Shown here: positions 42,038 to 57,000 of the stretch, piece after piece
Layout: the number at the start of each line of letters is the position of its first letter
How positions within the stretch are numbered: the stretch's first letter is position 1
NCBI GenBank assembly: GCA_022457155.1
Contig: JAJGOT010000605.1
Span: 186,001 to 250,000, forward strand
DNA: 64,000 bases
Direction: 5' to 3'
DNA from: Cladopsammia gracilis
Taxonomy: Eukaryota > Cnidaria > Anthozoa > Scleractinia > Dendrophylliidae
Position numbers and translations under genes: made by a program
The notes under the pieces: model-generated
Told to the model about the DNA's origin: nothing
Database searches by the model: none
Seen by the model: the letters and a program-made list of their open reading frames with translations, nothing else

Positions 42038-45000
42038 GTATTTTTTTGTTTTGTATATAAAAAGAACAATTACACTCTCATCTTTTTGCGCTACTACATT
42101 TACTAAGGAAAACTCCAGAATGATTAATTACTTACTAATCGTTGACTCCATAAATATTTATTAGTATATACTGAAACAGTGGATAGCATTGTTGGCGCGC
42201 TCTGATTGGCTACTGAGACTCGGAATAGCAAGTGCTATTCACCTCCCAGCAATTTGCGCGCGAAAACTTGTAATCGTTGACAGGAATAAATGAGTTAAAA
42301 AGCATCATTTTCGTTATATTATCTCACTGTTTCAGTATATACTAAAACTTCGCGGCTCGGTAAATATCCACCACTACCCACCTCCACTTCGGTGAATAGT
42401 TGTTAATTATTCATAAAACAGTTCAATGCACCATTAATGGAAAGAACTATGGTTGACCTGACGAGACCTTTCTGAATTGTTACGACTCGTCGAACATCAC
42501 GTTTCGAAGCTCCGCTAACATCTAATGATGGAGGCAATTGAATAACCAAAAATCAACTTTTGTTTCTTTTTGTTTGTTTGAAGCCTTTTTGCGTTTCTTT
42601 TAAACATTTCTGAATAATCCTACATGTACAGCTTGTAACTTCCTGTATAAGTGGAAAAGCAAAACAAAGATTGTTGTTCAGTAAATGCGCGCTTTTTCGA
42701 ACTTCTTTGTTTATTCACATACACTGCACACATCGATTTCATTGATACGCGAAGCCTTCAAATCAAAACTCTTCTGAGCAGTTGGCAATCCGTCAATCAT
42801 ACCTTATATGGAAGGATTAAAGAAACCTACTTTCGCTTTGTCCCGCTTGTCATCAACGCGTTTGAAACTGTTATGAAACGTTTTGTTTATCGTGAGCATT
42901 TTGTTCTCGAAACTGGATTTGCAAGTAAAGCGGCCATTTATCAACGACTTGTGATCACCCGAGGCACTTGCCTCAGTCATGATCCGAGTGTTTTGTTTAA
43001 ACGTAGTCATCATAAAGACCCTAAATAGCTAGACAAGGAATTTAACCATGGATATTGCCTCAGTCCTTATTTTGTCTGGCTACGGCCCTGGATCGGAGAA
43101 CCGCTTCGCTTCGCAACTGCTTCGGCGGTTGAATATATAATTTTTTTTTTCACGTCAGCTGTCTCGTAAGAAAATCGACTGACAACCAAACATTTCATAT
43201 CATCAAACAGTAAAATAGAAAGCGTTTGAAGTTAATTCGCTTCAAAAGAATCTGCAATATGTGTTGCTGGCCTTTTAGGGAATTTGAATTAGCGTGTTGT
43301 GGTAGAAAAAATATCAATTGGTTGTTTTGACACCAGAGTTTCTAAGTACATCCTAAGTGCACTTGAAACCTACTTTGATGAAAATGGGTACAATGTACGT
43401 ACTAAATCACACTTTGTTACCATGGAAACATGTCTATTTCAAAGGAGCCGAAGTACGCCGCCAGAAGGCACTTGACCAATGGGAAAAAAAGAAGCCAACA
43501 TGAAGACATGTGCAGCGGCGCAAACAGTTGATAGTGACTGACAGCTTATGTTCCGATTATAAATACACTTACTCATCAAGTGTGAGCTCCAAACTTGAGA
43601 ATCTCAAGTTGCAGTGTGAAACCAACAAATAGCGTGTAGTGGGAGTAAATTAATTGAAACTATTCTCCCTCAATTTTTTTGCAGTAAAAATTACCCGCTA
43701 AACTGCAAAACAGTCACTGCAGTATAAAAGGAAGCTGGTTTCTTTTCGAAGTTGCACTAAAACGTATTTTTAAAAAGTGTTTGGGGTTACTTGTCAAGAA
43801 TATCAATGTAAATATAGCTTGGCTCGCGATAAATTGAAATACTCTTGCAGTTTTTTTCGGCCAGAAAAGCAAATTGTTATCATGATCTCGACTCAATAAT
43901 ATTAGCAAAATACAAAGCTCTCCTTCTATCCTGAATGATTTACTCGTATCCAACAACACCAAAATTGATTATAGGAACTATTTAGGTATTTTAAACTTAA
44001 TAAAAGCAATTGGAAACATCAAGAATACCAATTAACAAAGATATACATCAACTAAGAAAAAATATGTCAAGAAAGGTTTCTTGCTACAAAACAAGTAATC
44101 TCTTAATTAATACTTTAATTCTGATAAAACATTTAATATAAAGCAAGATCAGTTTTAGCTGAGGAAGAACTGCCTCTTCCATCAGTTTTGGAGCAAACTG
44201 AAAAGAGCGTAGTTGATTAAATTTTCAAAATCTGCCATGGTTTGAGAAAATTGTGCTTAAAATTATAATCTAACAGTACAGATTTTTCTAGAAGGTAGTC
44301 TGATTAGTTCAAAACCTGAAAGCACTTTTTGATTTCTTTTGTGTCAGCATTTATTGCATCATAATTATTGTATCAAATTTCGTGCAAGACATGCTGTGAC
44401 ACATCACCACAGGAAAGTGCTCCTGCTGCACTTGTACATTTAAATTTAATTAATTATGTTTCTCCCAGGGCTCCCATTGATAGCAGTGGGTTTTTTAACC
44501 CTCTGAAGGAACTACCCAGGGAGAACATAGAATTTTATTTTTAAATAAAGGTGTCTGTCTGTCTGTCTGTCTGCAGCGTAGTCTGTTGAGCGGGCGTGTT
44601 AATCACGAAAACAAGTTCCCCTCGGCTCGCATAACTTTCGCTCGCTCGGTCGATTGACGATCGCGTGATTTGCCCGCCCGCTCCACTACCCAGAGAGGGA
44701 CTACCAGCAGTCTATGTAGCACTTATTTAAGTTATCATTTTTTGGGGAGGTTCATGATGACTGAATAAAAGATTAGAGATATGAAGTTGCATAATACTGG
44801 CAAAACGGTCTGAGCAACCTCGTATATTTTTCCTTCGAAACTGATGACTGTAACCATTTTCATAACATGCAAAGTTGAAAAAATTTCTTTGAAGGAAACT
44901 GAAAATATTAATGAAAGAATTAAGGCCAAATATTGCAAAAGACATGGCCATTTTTTTAGGTGCTTTGTTGTCACGACAACGGCCCCTACAAAACACAACA

Positions 45001-48000
45001 ACAAATGAATAAGCGTATTAAAAAATCCGGACAAACGGTGCAACTTTTGTTGCAACGTATTATATGTTGCGCGCAACAAGATTTTTTGGGTGTCGCACGA
45101 TGCAATTTGTTGCGCGCAACGTCGCAAAAGTAGAACTTGATTCTACTTCTGCAACTGTTGCACGCAACAGGATTTTTTGGGGGGTGTCACACGATGCAAT
45201 TTGTTGCGCGCGAACGTCGCAAAAGGAGAACTCGATTCTACTTCTGCAACTGTTATGCGCAACGTTTCAAGAAAAGTTGCACCGTGTATCCGGGCCTTAC
45301 ATGTGTTGATATTCTTGGTGGTAAAAATTGCATTAGAAGAAAGGTTGAGTCTAAAAGCTATAGCTCAGAAGGAGCTCGGGCACCTTAATGAGAATATATA
45401 ACGGAGTAACTGGTTAGCTTTCAGTTGAGGTTGGGGTTAGCAGTTTATAAAGTTAAATTTAGGACTAAACAACCCGAGAAGCTAGGTGGTACCCTGGTAC
45501 GGTAGGCTATGTAAGCCTAAGCCTAGCTGAGGTCACATGCAGGTTCAATCCTGAGTGGGGATTTTAGATTTTCTTTTTTACACTTAAAATTTATTGAAAA
45601 TAAAGTGTCGACATTGCGTTAAATAATTCTAAATAAGGTGTCCGACCTCCTTCTGAGCTATAGCAGGTAGACTCTACCTAGAAGAAAGGTCAGTTTTCTT
45701 TTGTAACTCATGCTAGTTGGTGTAGGTGCTTTTGTAAATACTATAAAGAGTTATCTTAGGTTATCACAACTTATAATCAACGTGTACACATCGATCATAA
45801 TAAAGAGGATCACAGATAAAACTTTCTCAACAAGGCTTTCAATTCAACGAATGAATAAGGGGTTAATTCCTAAAGAAACGTTTCGAACATATTGATCACG
45901 TTTCGATTACAATTAGTAAATAATTAATTATGTGTCCACTTCAGTTAGAGCTATTTTCGTATGACCTTGGAATAATTACGCGTGAACACAACCAAACTTA
46001 ACAAACGAACTGGAAAGAAATAATTTGATTGGTCAGTTTAGCGAACTGAAGCAAACACTCACGTTTTTTGGTTGGTTAAGCAAACACGCAAAGCTTCAGC
46101 GAACGGATTGCGAGCCGTAGTTATTTTCTTTAACATCACTCGCTTTAGAGCATTTTAATAGGTCATATGAGAGATGTTTTTAGTGGGAAAACGAGCAAAC
46201 CTGGGTTTTGTGCATTTCTTCATCATCAAAGCCGGTGCCCCTTGACCGTATCGGTCAACGAAATTGAACGAAATTGCTTCACTTTAATGCCATAGTTTTG
46301 TTTGTGAGGTGAGATCATTTCGACCTTGGCGTGATTTCAAATATTTGCTCCTTCCGTTGGCGCTGTAGCCTGCGAATACAGCAAACTGTCAGCGCTTGTT
46401 TGTTAGCCAGCTTTCTCTTCTTCCAATTTTTATACTTCTGTTTTCTTTAATTATGAACCTTAAATTATGAATCTAACGACTTGTCGTGTACTTGGTACGT
46501 AGGCCACTGATCAAGCAAACCGATTTAACTAAATACAAATGGCTCGAATATAAAAGGTTTGCTTTATTTTGTGCATAGGAACAGTTTAAAACGCATTGAT
46601 TTCAACACGATGACTGGTCTCCTACCCAGCCGTCTTTAGGGTCCTAAAAACGGCTGCGTTGGAGACAACCTCAGGGGCGGGAAGATGAGAGACCCTGGGA
46701 AAGAGGTTGCGAAGGAGGTTACGTACACGATAACAAATATAAGTCGGCCCTTACATCTCAGTGTGCTGTTCTGGTTTACTTTTAAGGACAACATTTCTGT
46801 CAGTAGGGCTTGACGCCTTGGCGGAACCATAGGTGAACAAACCTGGAACGCTACCAGATATGACAAATAAACCTCTCACAAACTCCGAATCCTTAGAAAC
46901 GTTCTCTAAGGATTTGTGAGAGGCACCAGGAGGTACCAACAGTACGCAAAGTTTCTCACGAGCAGAGGCAAATACTATTTCACTGGACAGGTTAGAATTT
47001 AAAGAAATAATTTCCCGCCCCATTCTTCATGTGAGAGAAGGAACTGTTAATGCTGCTCAATTTTCTGTCATTCACGTGACAGTTTCTTTTTGTGTTTGTT
47101 CTTCACAGCAAGCTGGATTCCACCATGTTCATCGCAGTATCAGTGCCTTAAGTCCTCACTGTGTGTTTGATGTGGTAATACCTCATCAGAACTCTTCCTA
47201 CAAAGCGAGGATTCCCGGTGAGTACTGTGCCCCTGAGCACGCTACTGGCGGGGCAGCGGTCGGTGATTATGACGGAGATGGAATGGAAGATATTTATTTC
47301 ACTGTATTTCACGAAAGAAGTATGCTGTACAAAAATAATGGTAAGTGAGTTTTCATTTTTAAATGAAATTCTTTATAAAAGTTATTGCAAATCATATTCA
47401 TATTCATATTCTTTATGAAACTTTTAAGTTTTAAGTTTCATAAAAGTTTCATAAAGAATATGACCATCATGTGACCTTCACCACAATCCGTAAAGCTGTT
47501 TAAAAAAATACATTTTTCAAGGTTTGTTTCGCATAGCTTCAAACTTGCTTCAATCCACCGTAGGAAAAAAGATGGCGGCTGTTCATTTTACCACAATACC
47601 TTGCGGACCTAACACAGCACATAAGGCACAAAGAAAGCCAAATTTTTACAATATTTGTTCCAGTACTAAGGACAATGTGTAGACTAGGTTTGAAGATTTT
47701 ATAACTTTTCTTTACATTTTTATGAACGTTGTTAAGGTTTTTGTGCGCTAAGAATTATGGGTAAATGTACCAGTCGCCATCTTTTTTCCTACCGAGGATT
47801 GCTTCACAATGAATTGCAAGTTTAAAATCAATTCATTAATGTACATGAAAAAATACTCATTTCTGATTGGCTAGCTAAGAGCAGTGCAGTTCAAGTGTAA
47901 CATCAGTGCAGAAAGTGTAACACTAGTGCAAATTACAAATCTTGAAATTCTTTACAAAAGTTATTGCAAATCTTATTGAAAACGTTCTTTCAGGATTTCA

Positions 48001-51000
48001 TATGCAAACGAATCTTTGAGTCTCTAGTATCGTTGAGTATTATGGGCTGATCTTCATCAGCCAATCAGCAACTTAAGTGTCAAATACCCGTCAAATGCTC
48101 ACTTCTTGTCTACAATAAGATCGTCACTTCCTCTATGTGAATGTAGTTCATGTATAATAACTAAGTATTTTGAGCTTTTTGAAAAATTCACTTGTGCAAA
48201 TAAATCACAAATCACAAATTATCTACAGCTGATAGATCAGCAAAAACGTTGTATGCTTTTAAAAACAAGATTCGTAAATATGACATAACTCTGTTAATGG
48301 ATGATGGTTGCAAGGATTGTACCCTCTGCTCATCATAACAATACAATTTTATCATTTTCTTTTTTCTAAATTTTAGCTTTTATTATCAATTAATAGATTG
48401 TTAGCTTTATATAAATTTTAAATATTAAATATATTTTAGGTTTTAAATTAATATTAGATATTTTATACTTTTTTAATATTTTTTATGTGTCCCCAAATTA
48501 GTATGGGTTTACCCAGGCTATAAGGTCTTTTGACACTTAAATAAAGTTTCTATCTATCTATCTATCTACAAATTGAACTCGAAATCGTATGATTACCATT
48601 ACAAAATTAAAGGTGTTAGGATCAGAATAGATATGTTCCCTGGAATACTCCTGTTCTAACCGTGGTGATACAATACACCTTCCACTTTTCTTCCTAACAT
48701 TAGGAGATGGAACATTCACTGACGTCACCAAAGATACTGGTATTGGGCCCAGTGCCCTAGCCAACGGTGCTGTCTGGGCTGACTTTGATCAGGATGGAGA
48801 CTTGGATCTTTATGTGACAGCAGTTGGTGATACCAGACATTACCTGTATATTAATTACGGAGGACACTTCAGGGAAGAAGCTATGCAGAGAAACTGCTCA
48901 ATGCAGACGAGTGATAACAGAAAACTTTCTGGAATGACACCAAATGTTGGCGATTTTGATCGCGATGGATATGTTGACATTTACGTCACAGAATGGATTC
49001 CGCATACCTTGGGAAAGGTGATTAAGAAAAAAAACTTGCTCCTTTTGCTTATTTAGTCAAAAGAACAAATCCCGCCCCTGAAATAAAAAACGATTTTTAA
49101 TCCTAAATGTTTACGAACATACGTTTGGCAAGAAATCAAATTGATAGAGCTATAAAATCTGTCATTTTTAACAGAATATCGGTCTTTTTTTATCCTTTAT
49201 GTATACTGTCGGGACCGGGCATGATTGTCAAGGGATAAACAAGTCGAGTTATATTAGGTCGATGTTTCGAACAATCTTTGTCTTTCTCACTGTAAACTAG
49301 AGGATAAGTTAATAAGTTCACTACAGACGTCCTATGTTTTTAAGATATTTCAAGCGCTTCGGATGTGCTCTCGTTCATAATAGTTTTAGTGCTAAAAAGC
49401 TACTATAAACATATTCCTTTGTTCTTAATGTAGCAATTAACAGCTGTTAAGTGTTCAATTTGTAACTTTCACGCTCTCATTTCAGCCGTCAGCGTCCAGG
49501 CTTCTTAGGAACAAAGGTCACGTGTCACCGGGGTAGGTTTTAAAAGTTAGTTCATCGCGGAGGTTCTTGCTGTTGAGGCCGGTTAAGGGGCTATGTCACC
49601 ACTTCAAAAAGCCGAAATACATCTTTATATCAGTGAAAACCCAAAAATAAGGCTCCATTGTTGTTTAAAATTATTTTACTAGTGCTCTAAGAGTAAAACT
49701 AAGTGTCTCGGGTTGCAGATGGCCAGGATGGAAATGGATTGCATCTTGAAAAAATTCGGCTAATTTTTTCAAGTTTATCGCTTTTGTCTTGGAAAACTCG
49801 CTAAAACTCTGATTATGGTTTATTTTCTCTTCGATAATTCACTTGATATCTTCCTCTTAGTGTTCTACAAACATTTGGGGCAGTTTTGACCTCCAAACTT
49901 CAAAATCACCATGACATAACTACTTTAAATAAGTTTCCTTGAAGTCACGCTTCACAGACAAAAAAGAAATAAAGATTTTAGGTAAATTATGGCTCCTTAA
50001 ATATCGTTCATTTATGCTTCAGAAACTTTGAAGACTTTACCCTCAATGCCAGGGTGGACATGGATGGTTATTATAACGGCTCCGCACTTAACCAAGGAAC
50101 ATACACCTATGGATCTTCATTTACCGTAAGACAGTAGGTCTGGCAGCCAACTTTGCGCGACATAGTTCAGCATTTAAACTAGGTCAATTATCGATCCTCC
50201 GCTCATTTATTATGGCTCTAACGTTTGAGTCTGTGGATGAAATCCTACAGTGTGACCATTCAAATGAAAGCTATTATTATTATCGAGCAGCAATTCCCTG
50301 TGGTGCTGTTTGTTATGATGTACAAGATGATTCTAACTTTTGAGTCTGGGGATGAAACCCTAAAGTACGACAGCTCAAATGAAAGCTATTGAGCAGTTCC
50401 CCTGGTGTTGTTTATTATGCTGTACAAGGTGGTTCTAACTTTTGAGTCTGGTGTGGATGAAATACTTAAGTGTGACCATTCAAATGAAAGCTACTGAGCA
50501 GTACTTTCCTGTGGTACTGTTTATTATGCTGTACAAGGTGATTCTAACTTTTGAGTCTGTGGATGAAATCCTAAAGTGTGACCATTTCAAATGAAAGCTA
50601 CTGAGCAGTACTTTCCTGTGGTACTGTTTATTATGCTGTACAAGGTGGTTCTAACTTTTCCATCTGTGGATGAAATACTAAAGTGTGACCATTCAAATGA
50701 AAGCTACTGAGCAGTACTTTCCTGGGGCGCTTTTTATTGTGCTGTACAAGGTGGTTCTAACTTTTGAGCCTGTTGATGAAATCCTAAATTGTGACCAATC
50801 AAATCAAAGCTATCGAGCAGTGTTTTCCTTTCATTATGACACGGTGTGAATTTTTTAGAGGAGATAGAGGAGTTCTTCTACGGGGTTTTTCGACACGCGA
50901 ACTTTCAACGGAAACACAGCCAAAAGTTGTTAAGAGCTTATAGCCATCATTGATCTGAGAAACTTCATTGTTTCTCAAATAATAGTTTTACTGACATTTG

Positions 51001-54000
51001 AGCATGTTTGTTGCAGGATTTTGACAATGATGGCTGGCCAGAGCTGCTTGTGACTGCAGGTTATGGCGACAGTAAAATGTTCTGGAACACGCAACAAAGC
51101 AACTTTACAGAATGTACGAAATCTTGTGGCCTGAGTGCAATGCAGGTATTCTTTATTTTTTCTTTCTGGACATTTCATTGCCAAGGCACAGAATCACGTG
51201 ACTTGCCAATCACGCCACGCCCTATACCCACTCCAAATCACGTATGTTCGCGTTTCCCTCAAATGTTTTTTGTGTCACCGTAAGGCTTTATAATCAGATT
51301 TGAGTATTGTAATAGGTGATATCGAAAAATACCATAATAATCTTTTATGTGCAGGCTCAGCCTCATCGGGGTGTAATTATTCAAGTCTCCTTTGTTAGAA
51401 TGGCACATCATTGGAATTCACAGTACATGTAGGAACGCTAGCACGTAGCATTGTGTGTTCGTATACAAATGTGCACAGTATGCAACTTGCCAAGAAGTTG
51501 AAGCATAGCGCGTGCAGTTCGTGCTGAAAGCAAAAGAAATTGGAAAAATCAGGCTTACATCAAGCACCACCCAAACCTGCACTCTAAAGAGTATTATAGT
51601 ATTTTTCGAAGTGGGTGGCCTATGGACTCATTACTCCCAGCATAAGGATTTAATTACAGGTGTTACTTGCCCTGTTATCATTTTTTCATTGAACAAGCAT
51701 ACTTAGTGTACTTTATATGACAAACAATTCAGTCCTAGTGAATTGACTGGTAAAATTGCATCATAAGAAAGTGTTTAAAAAAGAGAGGTGGTCGCTTTAG
51801 ACATCTATAGGTGAAAGCTTTAAAAGTCAAGTGGTCGCACAGACAAGTGGCCGCATAGACAAGTGGTCGCATAGACAGGCAGTTGCATAGACAAGTGATT
51901 ACATAGACAAGTGGTCTCATAGACCATGAAGTAGTCCCACAGACAAGTGATCGCATAGACAAGTGGTCGCATAGATAAGTGGTCGCATAGACAAGTGGTC
52001 GCATAGACAAGTGGTCGCATAGACAAGTGGTCGCATAGACAAGTGATCGCATAGACAAGTGGTGGCATAGGCAAGTGGTCGCATAGACAAGTGGTCGCAT
52101 AGACAAGTGGTCTCAAATGAAGGTTCGAAAGAATTTTTTGTTATTTTTTTTTAGAATGCCATGGGTCATGCGATTGGAGACTGGGATAATGATGGTTACC
52201 TGGACTGGTTTTCTACCGCCACGTGGAAAAACCAGAGTGAATGCTCCATGTCTGGTTGCACGTTTGTTAGCAGTGGAAACGTGTTATACCGCAATCAGAG
52301 AGGAAGGCAGTTTGAAGACGCTACAAATCAGGTAGGTGAGGGTGAAGAAGAGAGTGTCTAAGGTTTTCATTCATTTCATTTATTTGTTGGTGCTGTGTTG
52401 GTGCTGAGTTGGTGCTGTGTTGGTGGAGAAGTGAGATACTAAAACTTGGTATGATTGCAAAGCTGACGTCTAGAGCTTCCTCCCTTCTTCAGTGCAAATC
52501 AAGGGATAGTGGGTCGTACCAAAAAATGCATTTTAAAATGAAAGTGTCTCAAACGTTTTGTCGCTGAATGACGGTAGAGACAAGGATTTGAACAAACCTG
52601 TGACCTTCACATTAAAAGTACGACATCTCACCCACCACAAATCAGTGGAAAACAAAATGACGGATCGATCGAGGTGTTATGAAATATTCAAGCTATTTAC
52701 GAGTAAACATAACGTGTAAATGCAAAATCTTCTTTTCGAGCAGGCTGATGTAGCAAATGGTGGAATGGGATGGGGAGCAGCGTTCATGGACTTTGATAAC
52801 GATGGATATCTAGATTTCATCTCCGCCAGCGGTACGTTTGTATCTGTAAGCGTTCTGTGTTATTCTAAGACTTTCATCTACGTTAAGTGTATTAAGTTAT
52901 AAAAACTGGTGTTTTTTGCTACCCAATCTTATCTAGTCTAGTCTAGTCTTAACCAAAGACGCGACTCTTTATGTGAGCCCACAAGGAACTCCCCGTACCG
53001 TTCAGGGTTAACAATGTGCGTTTTATGCGTTTTTGTACCACGTAAAGTCATTCAATGTCAACTGTCCACAGCTGAGTCGTGCATGGCACCAAATAATATA
53101 ACGAAGAGATCTATGACTGTGTTTTTTAAACCTGTACGCTTAGAAGTTTTTGTACAATCTCGCAAATCGATATACAATTGCGAAAACATTAGGTAATATT
53201 TCCTCTTGACCCAGGTACCCCACCTACAAGACGAGATTCTGGTCTGACAAGCCTTCCCGACACTTTTCTATTGACGCCTCTCAGGTAGGGGTGGGGGATG
53301 GGTGGGAACAGAGGGTGGGGGAGGGAGGGGCATGAAATTCAGCCACTCTTTATTACATTCACTCCCAAAAGGAAACATTGCATTGCAATATACCTTCAGT
53401 CACTGTGGCAAAAGGACATTGCATTAAGAGAAACGAATTTGGCAGTTGAGGATGGCTAGTCATGATTGCTAGTAGATTACGTTTTCTGTTGCAGGAAGTG
53501 ATTCAAGTAAGATGCATTTATGGCAAAACCTTGGAGCTGGTCAAAACGGAAAAACTAAAGAGGTAAATAACTACTGAATACGTCTTTTATTTTATCCTAA
53601 CTCCTACGTTCAGCGACCGGTATCAATCAATTAAGATCAGTTTGTAAGTCATATAGAACGGTTTTGAACTGAGTGTAGAAAGCTATTTCGCGATCCCTTT
53701 GGTTTTGCATTGCTACGCCTTGTGATTGGCTAAAACATCTCGTGATACTTTCTTAACCAATCAAAAGTAAAACCAAAACCAATGGCGACTTGCTCGCACG
53801 CGTTTTCCCGCGCTTGGAGTCGGTTTCGTGTATTTGCTTTAAGGTGATTCCATCGAAAAAGAAGTTATAATGAAAATTTTTTAGAACTTTACACAGTTAT
53901 TTATTACATCTAGTACATCAGAAAAATACAATGAAAAGTGGGGTTCTTGAGCGAGAGGCAACCATTATTTCCAGAAAGTAATTATTAGCAAAGAAAAATT

Positions 54001-57000
54001 AGTAGTATTGTTATGATTGCAGAACAATGTCATCGTGAAAAGCCTTGAAGTTACCGAAAAAGAGAAACCTAATGAAATAATACGGCAATTTCAGCATCTG
54101 CACGCTCCTACAGCTAGCCCTGCCTAACGGACGGACGGACACACGCACGGACTGACCACACGCACGGACTGACCATGAAAAATGACGGGCGTAGGTTCTA
54201 TGAGTATGGAGCTCCGCGAGCGGGCCTTCGGCCCGCGAGAGCTCCGCTATGAAATGTTATCTTTCGTTTCCTTTTTTTAAGGTGTCCGCCTTGTATGGAT
54301 TAAGCGGCAAAGGAAAAGGACGAGGCCTGTTAAAATGGGACTATGATGGTAATACAATATAGTAACGGGCCTATGACTTTACTAGTATTACCTCTATGTT
54401 GCTTGCAATCCCGTGGTACATAAGAAGCGAGTTTACACTGAACAAGAAGTTTAAATAGAGCAAAGAGAATATACCTTGTTGCGTAAAATTTTAACGTTTG
54501 TTGCGGATTTCTTGCTGAATACGGAAATGAACGTTTTGAAAACTTTAGTCGATTTGATTTTATGCCACCTATTTTTGGACGATTTTTCCATAAAAATGTT
54601 TCAGTTGACAACAGCTGGTCACAACTTACCCCTTTATCTACATCTTAATGGTTCACAACTCTTCTATAGATGATGGTGATGAGGACATCATTGTGTGTAA
54701 CAACGTGGGGGCACCGTTCGTTTATCAATATCAACAAAAGGAGCCAAACAACTGGATAAGGATTCGTGTAGTACATAGGTTAGCTTTTTATTCACTCGGT
54801 ATTATACATTAGATTACAAAATATATTCTTGGCAAATTTCGTTGGGTTATAAGTGATAAGAGCGCCGCACCTAATTCAAGCAGGAAACTTATTTTCAATT
54901 AGTCTGAAAATGGGTAAAAGATTTGACAATTTTGTTCTGAATAAGGGTAAGTTTTGTCTTTTAATCTGAACATGGGTATACAGTCAAAGGGAAGTTTAAC
55001 GGTCAGGTATGAAAATGGGCAAGGGTTTCAAGAAACGGGCCGCATGCTGCCACTAAACACTTTTAGGATTCCCCTCCCCGGTTCAATTGCCCCTCTCATT
55101 GGATACCAGCTAACCGTTGGGGGGGGGGGGGGGGGGGGTTGGCGGTAACCCTGCAATGGTCTGAAAACAGACACCTGAGCCGTGGCTGAAATCTGTAATT
55201 TTAAGAAGAGGAGCTGAAAACCTGTTAAGCGCACAAACAAGATATTCATCTCGATAATCAGCGTTATTTCTACGTTTGCTTTAGGTGTCTTCAAAATATA
55301 CAAAAGCTATGTGACAGTATTGGTGCCCGAGTGCAAGTTACCATGGGGAACAGTCACACACAGGTGAGGCAATATGGGAGCTTATTACATAAGTAAGAGG
55401 GTCTGAATGGGGGGGTCCACATGTCGGTTGTCGGTTAAAATTTCATTACTTTGTCGGTTGTCGGTTAAAATTTTCGACCTTTGTCGGTTGTCGGTAAATC
55501 TCAGTTAATAATTAAAAATGCAAGATCATGCAAGTTAATTATTCACATTTGTTATGTAATTTGCGCAGTTTTAAGACTTTAAACTCTAGACGAAGTGTAA
55601 AACTTGTAATAATTCATTATTTGATTGCACTTAAACCTAGTTAACTCTGTTTTTTAGCAGCGTGATCGTCTACCCCACTTTTATTTGCAAATCTAGTATA
55701 CCGATAAAATCACCAAAGCTTTTATTCTAGATGTGAATTTGTTTTTCTGTCGATTACAGGGCATCGAAGTAAATCAAGAGAGGTAAATTTGACAAGAGTG
55801 AAAAGCCCACTTTAGCCTTTGGGATACGTAATTTTGTTAGCTACGGAAGTCTTTTTTTTTTTTGCCAAGACGTCCACAAACACTTATTACACTTATTATT
55901 CAACGGCTCTCGTGGCTTTACTGTGGGGTTTCTTTGGGTTTTTTGCCAAAAATTTCGCTGCCATGCGTATCAATCTGCGCCGTTTAATGGATCTTTAATG
56001 ATTTTACAACTATTATTACCTCTTACCGTCACATGTCGAGACGCACAAATGCACGAACAGCCCTGCCGGATCGTGTAACACACGCTCTGTTGACAAGCTC
56101 TGAATGTTCTTCAAAATCTGATTCCTGACGTCATCCGAATCTGTCTCATACTCATCGATTTGTACTTCCCTGTGATCCTCAAACACCTCAGTAACATCCC
56201 TTCGTCCACAAATTGTATGCTAACAACGCGTTGTGGTACTGCATTCGCTGATGATACATTGTTTTTTCAGGGAATCGAAGTCTCTCTTCATACTCGTCGG
56301 TGCGATGAACAGCGTAGACAGCTGGCGGCAAGGCCCCAGCCTTATCTTTTGTGGTCTCGCTCCTAACCGTCCGTTGGCGTACTGGTCTTTAACTATTTAG
56401 CCACTCTTTGATCTGTCCTTCCATAGCTGGTGTTATGTCCTCACTTGGCAAAGGTGTCATCGTAGCTATAGCAGAAAGGGGCATGGCACATTGAGGGACT
56501 GGATAGTATGATTTATCATGCGTGTAGTACTTCGCTGCCCATCTAGATGTGCGCTTCAGAGATTCCTTGCAAATTGTTCCAAAATCCTGCCCATATGTAT
56601 GTACCGTAAATGTCTCATGTTTAAAGTGCGAGACAGCGTGCAAATTTTCCACTTTTGTTGTGAGCAACGTTTCGAGCAACAGATCATCTAGAAATTGGGG
56701 GTTAACGTCCATCACGTTCTTGTATAGCCTGTCCATCCCCTTTTTAAGCAAAGACACAGATACTTGCGTCTTCTGTGATACAGTTCCCTGTGGACCATTG
56801 GTTGCAGAAGTCTCGCTGAACTGGTAGCGTTCCTTCACCTTACTCACAGTATCTTTTACATAGTTGTCAATCTTTGTCGCGTTCTCTTTTGCTTGTTTCA
56901 AGGACACTCCTTCAGGTTTCATACCCTTAGAATGAATTCCAAAGGTATCGTCACTATCTTCACTTTTCCAGCGGCAACATCTGTAACAAACTTGTCTACA

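Noticed and set aside
42651..43028. 125-codon plus-strand frame in CRTAC1-like intron 1
   Set aside because: No family motif, no splice fit to either neighbour.
46751..47023. 90-codon minus-strand frame before CRTAC1-like exon 2
   Set aside because: Contains a hairpin and has no recognisable domain; antisense to the intron.
51735..52116. Minus-strand frames reading VYATTCLCDHLSM repeats
   Set aside because: By-product of the 16-bp minisatellite in a CRTAC1-like intron.
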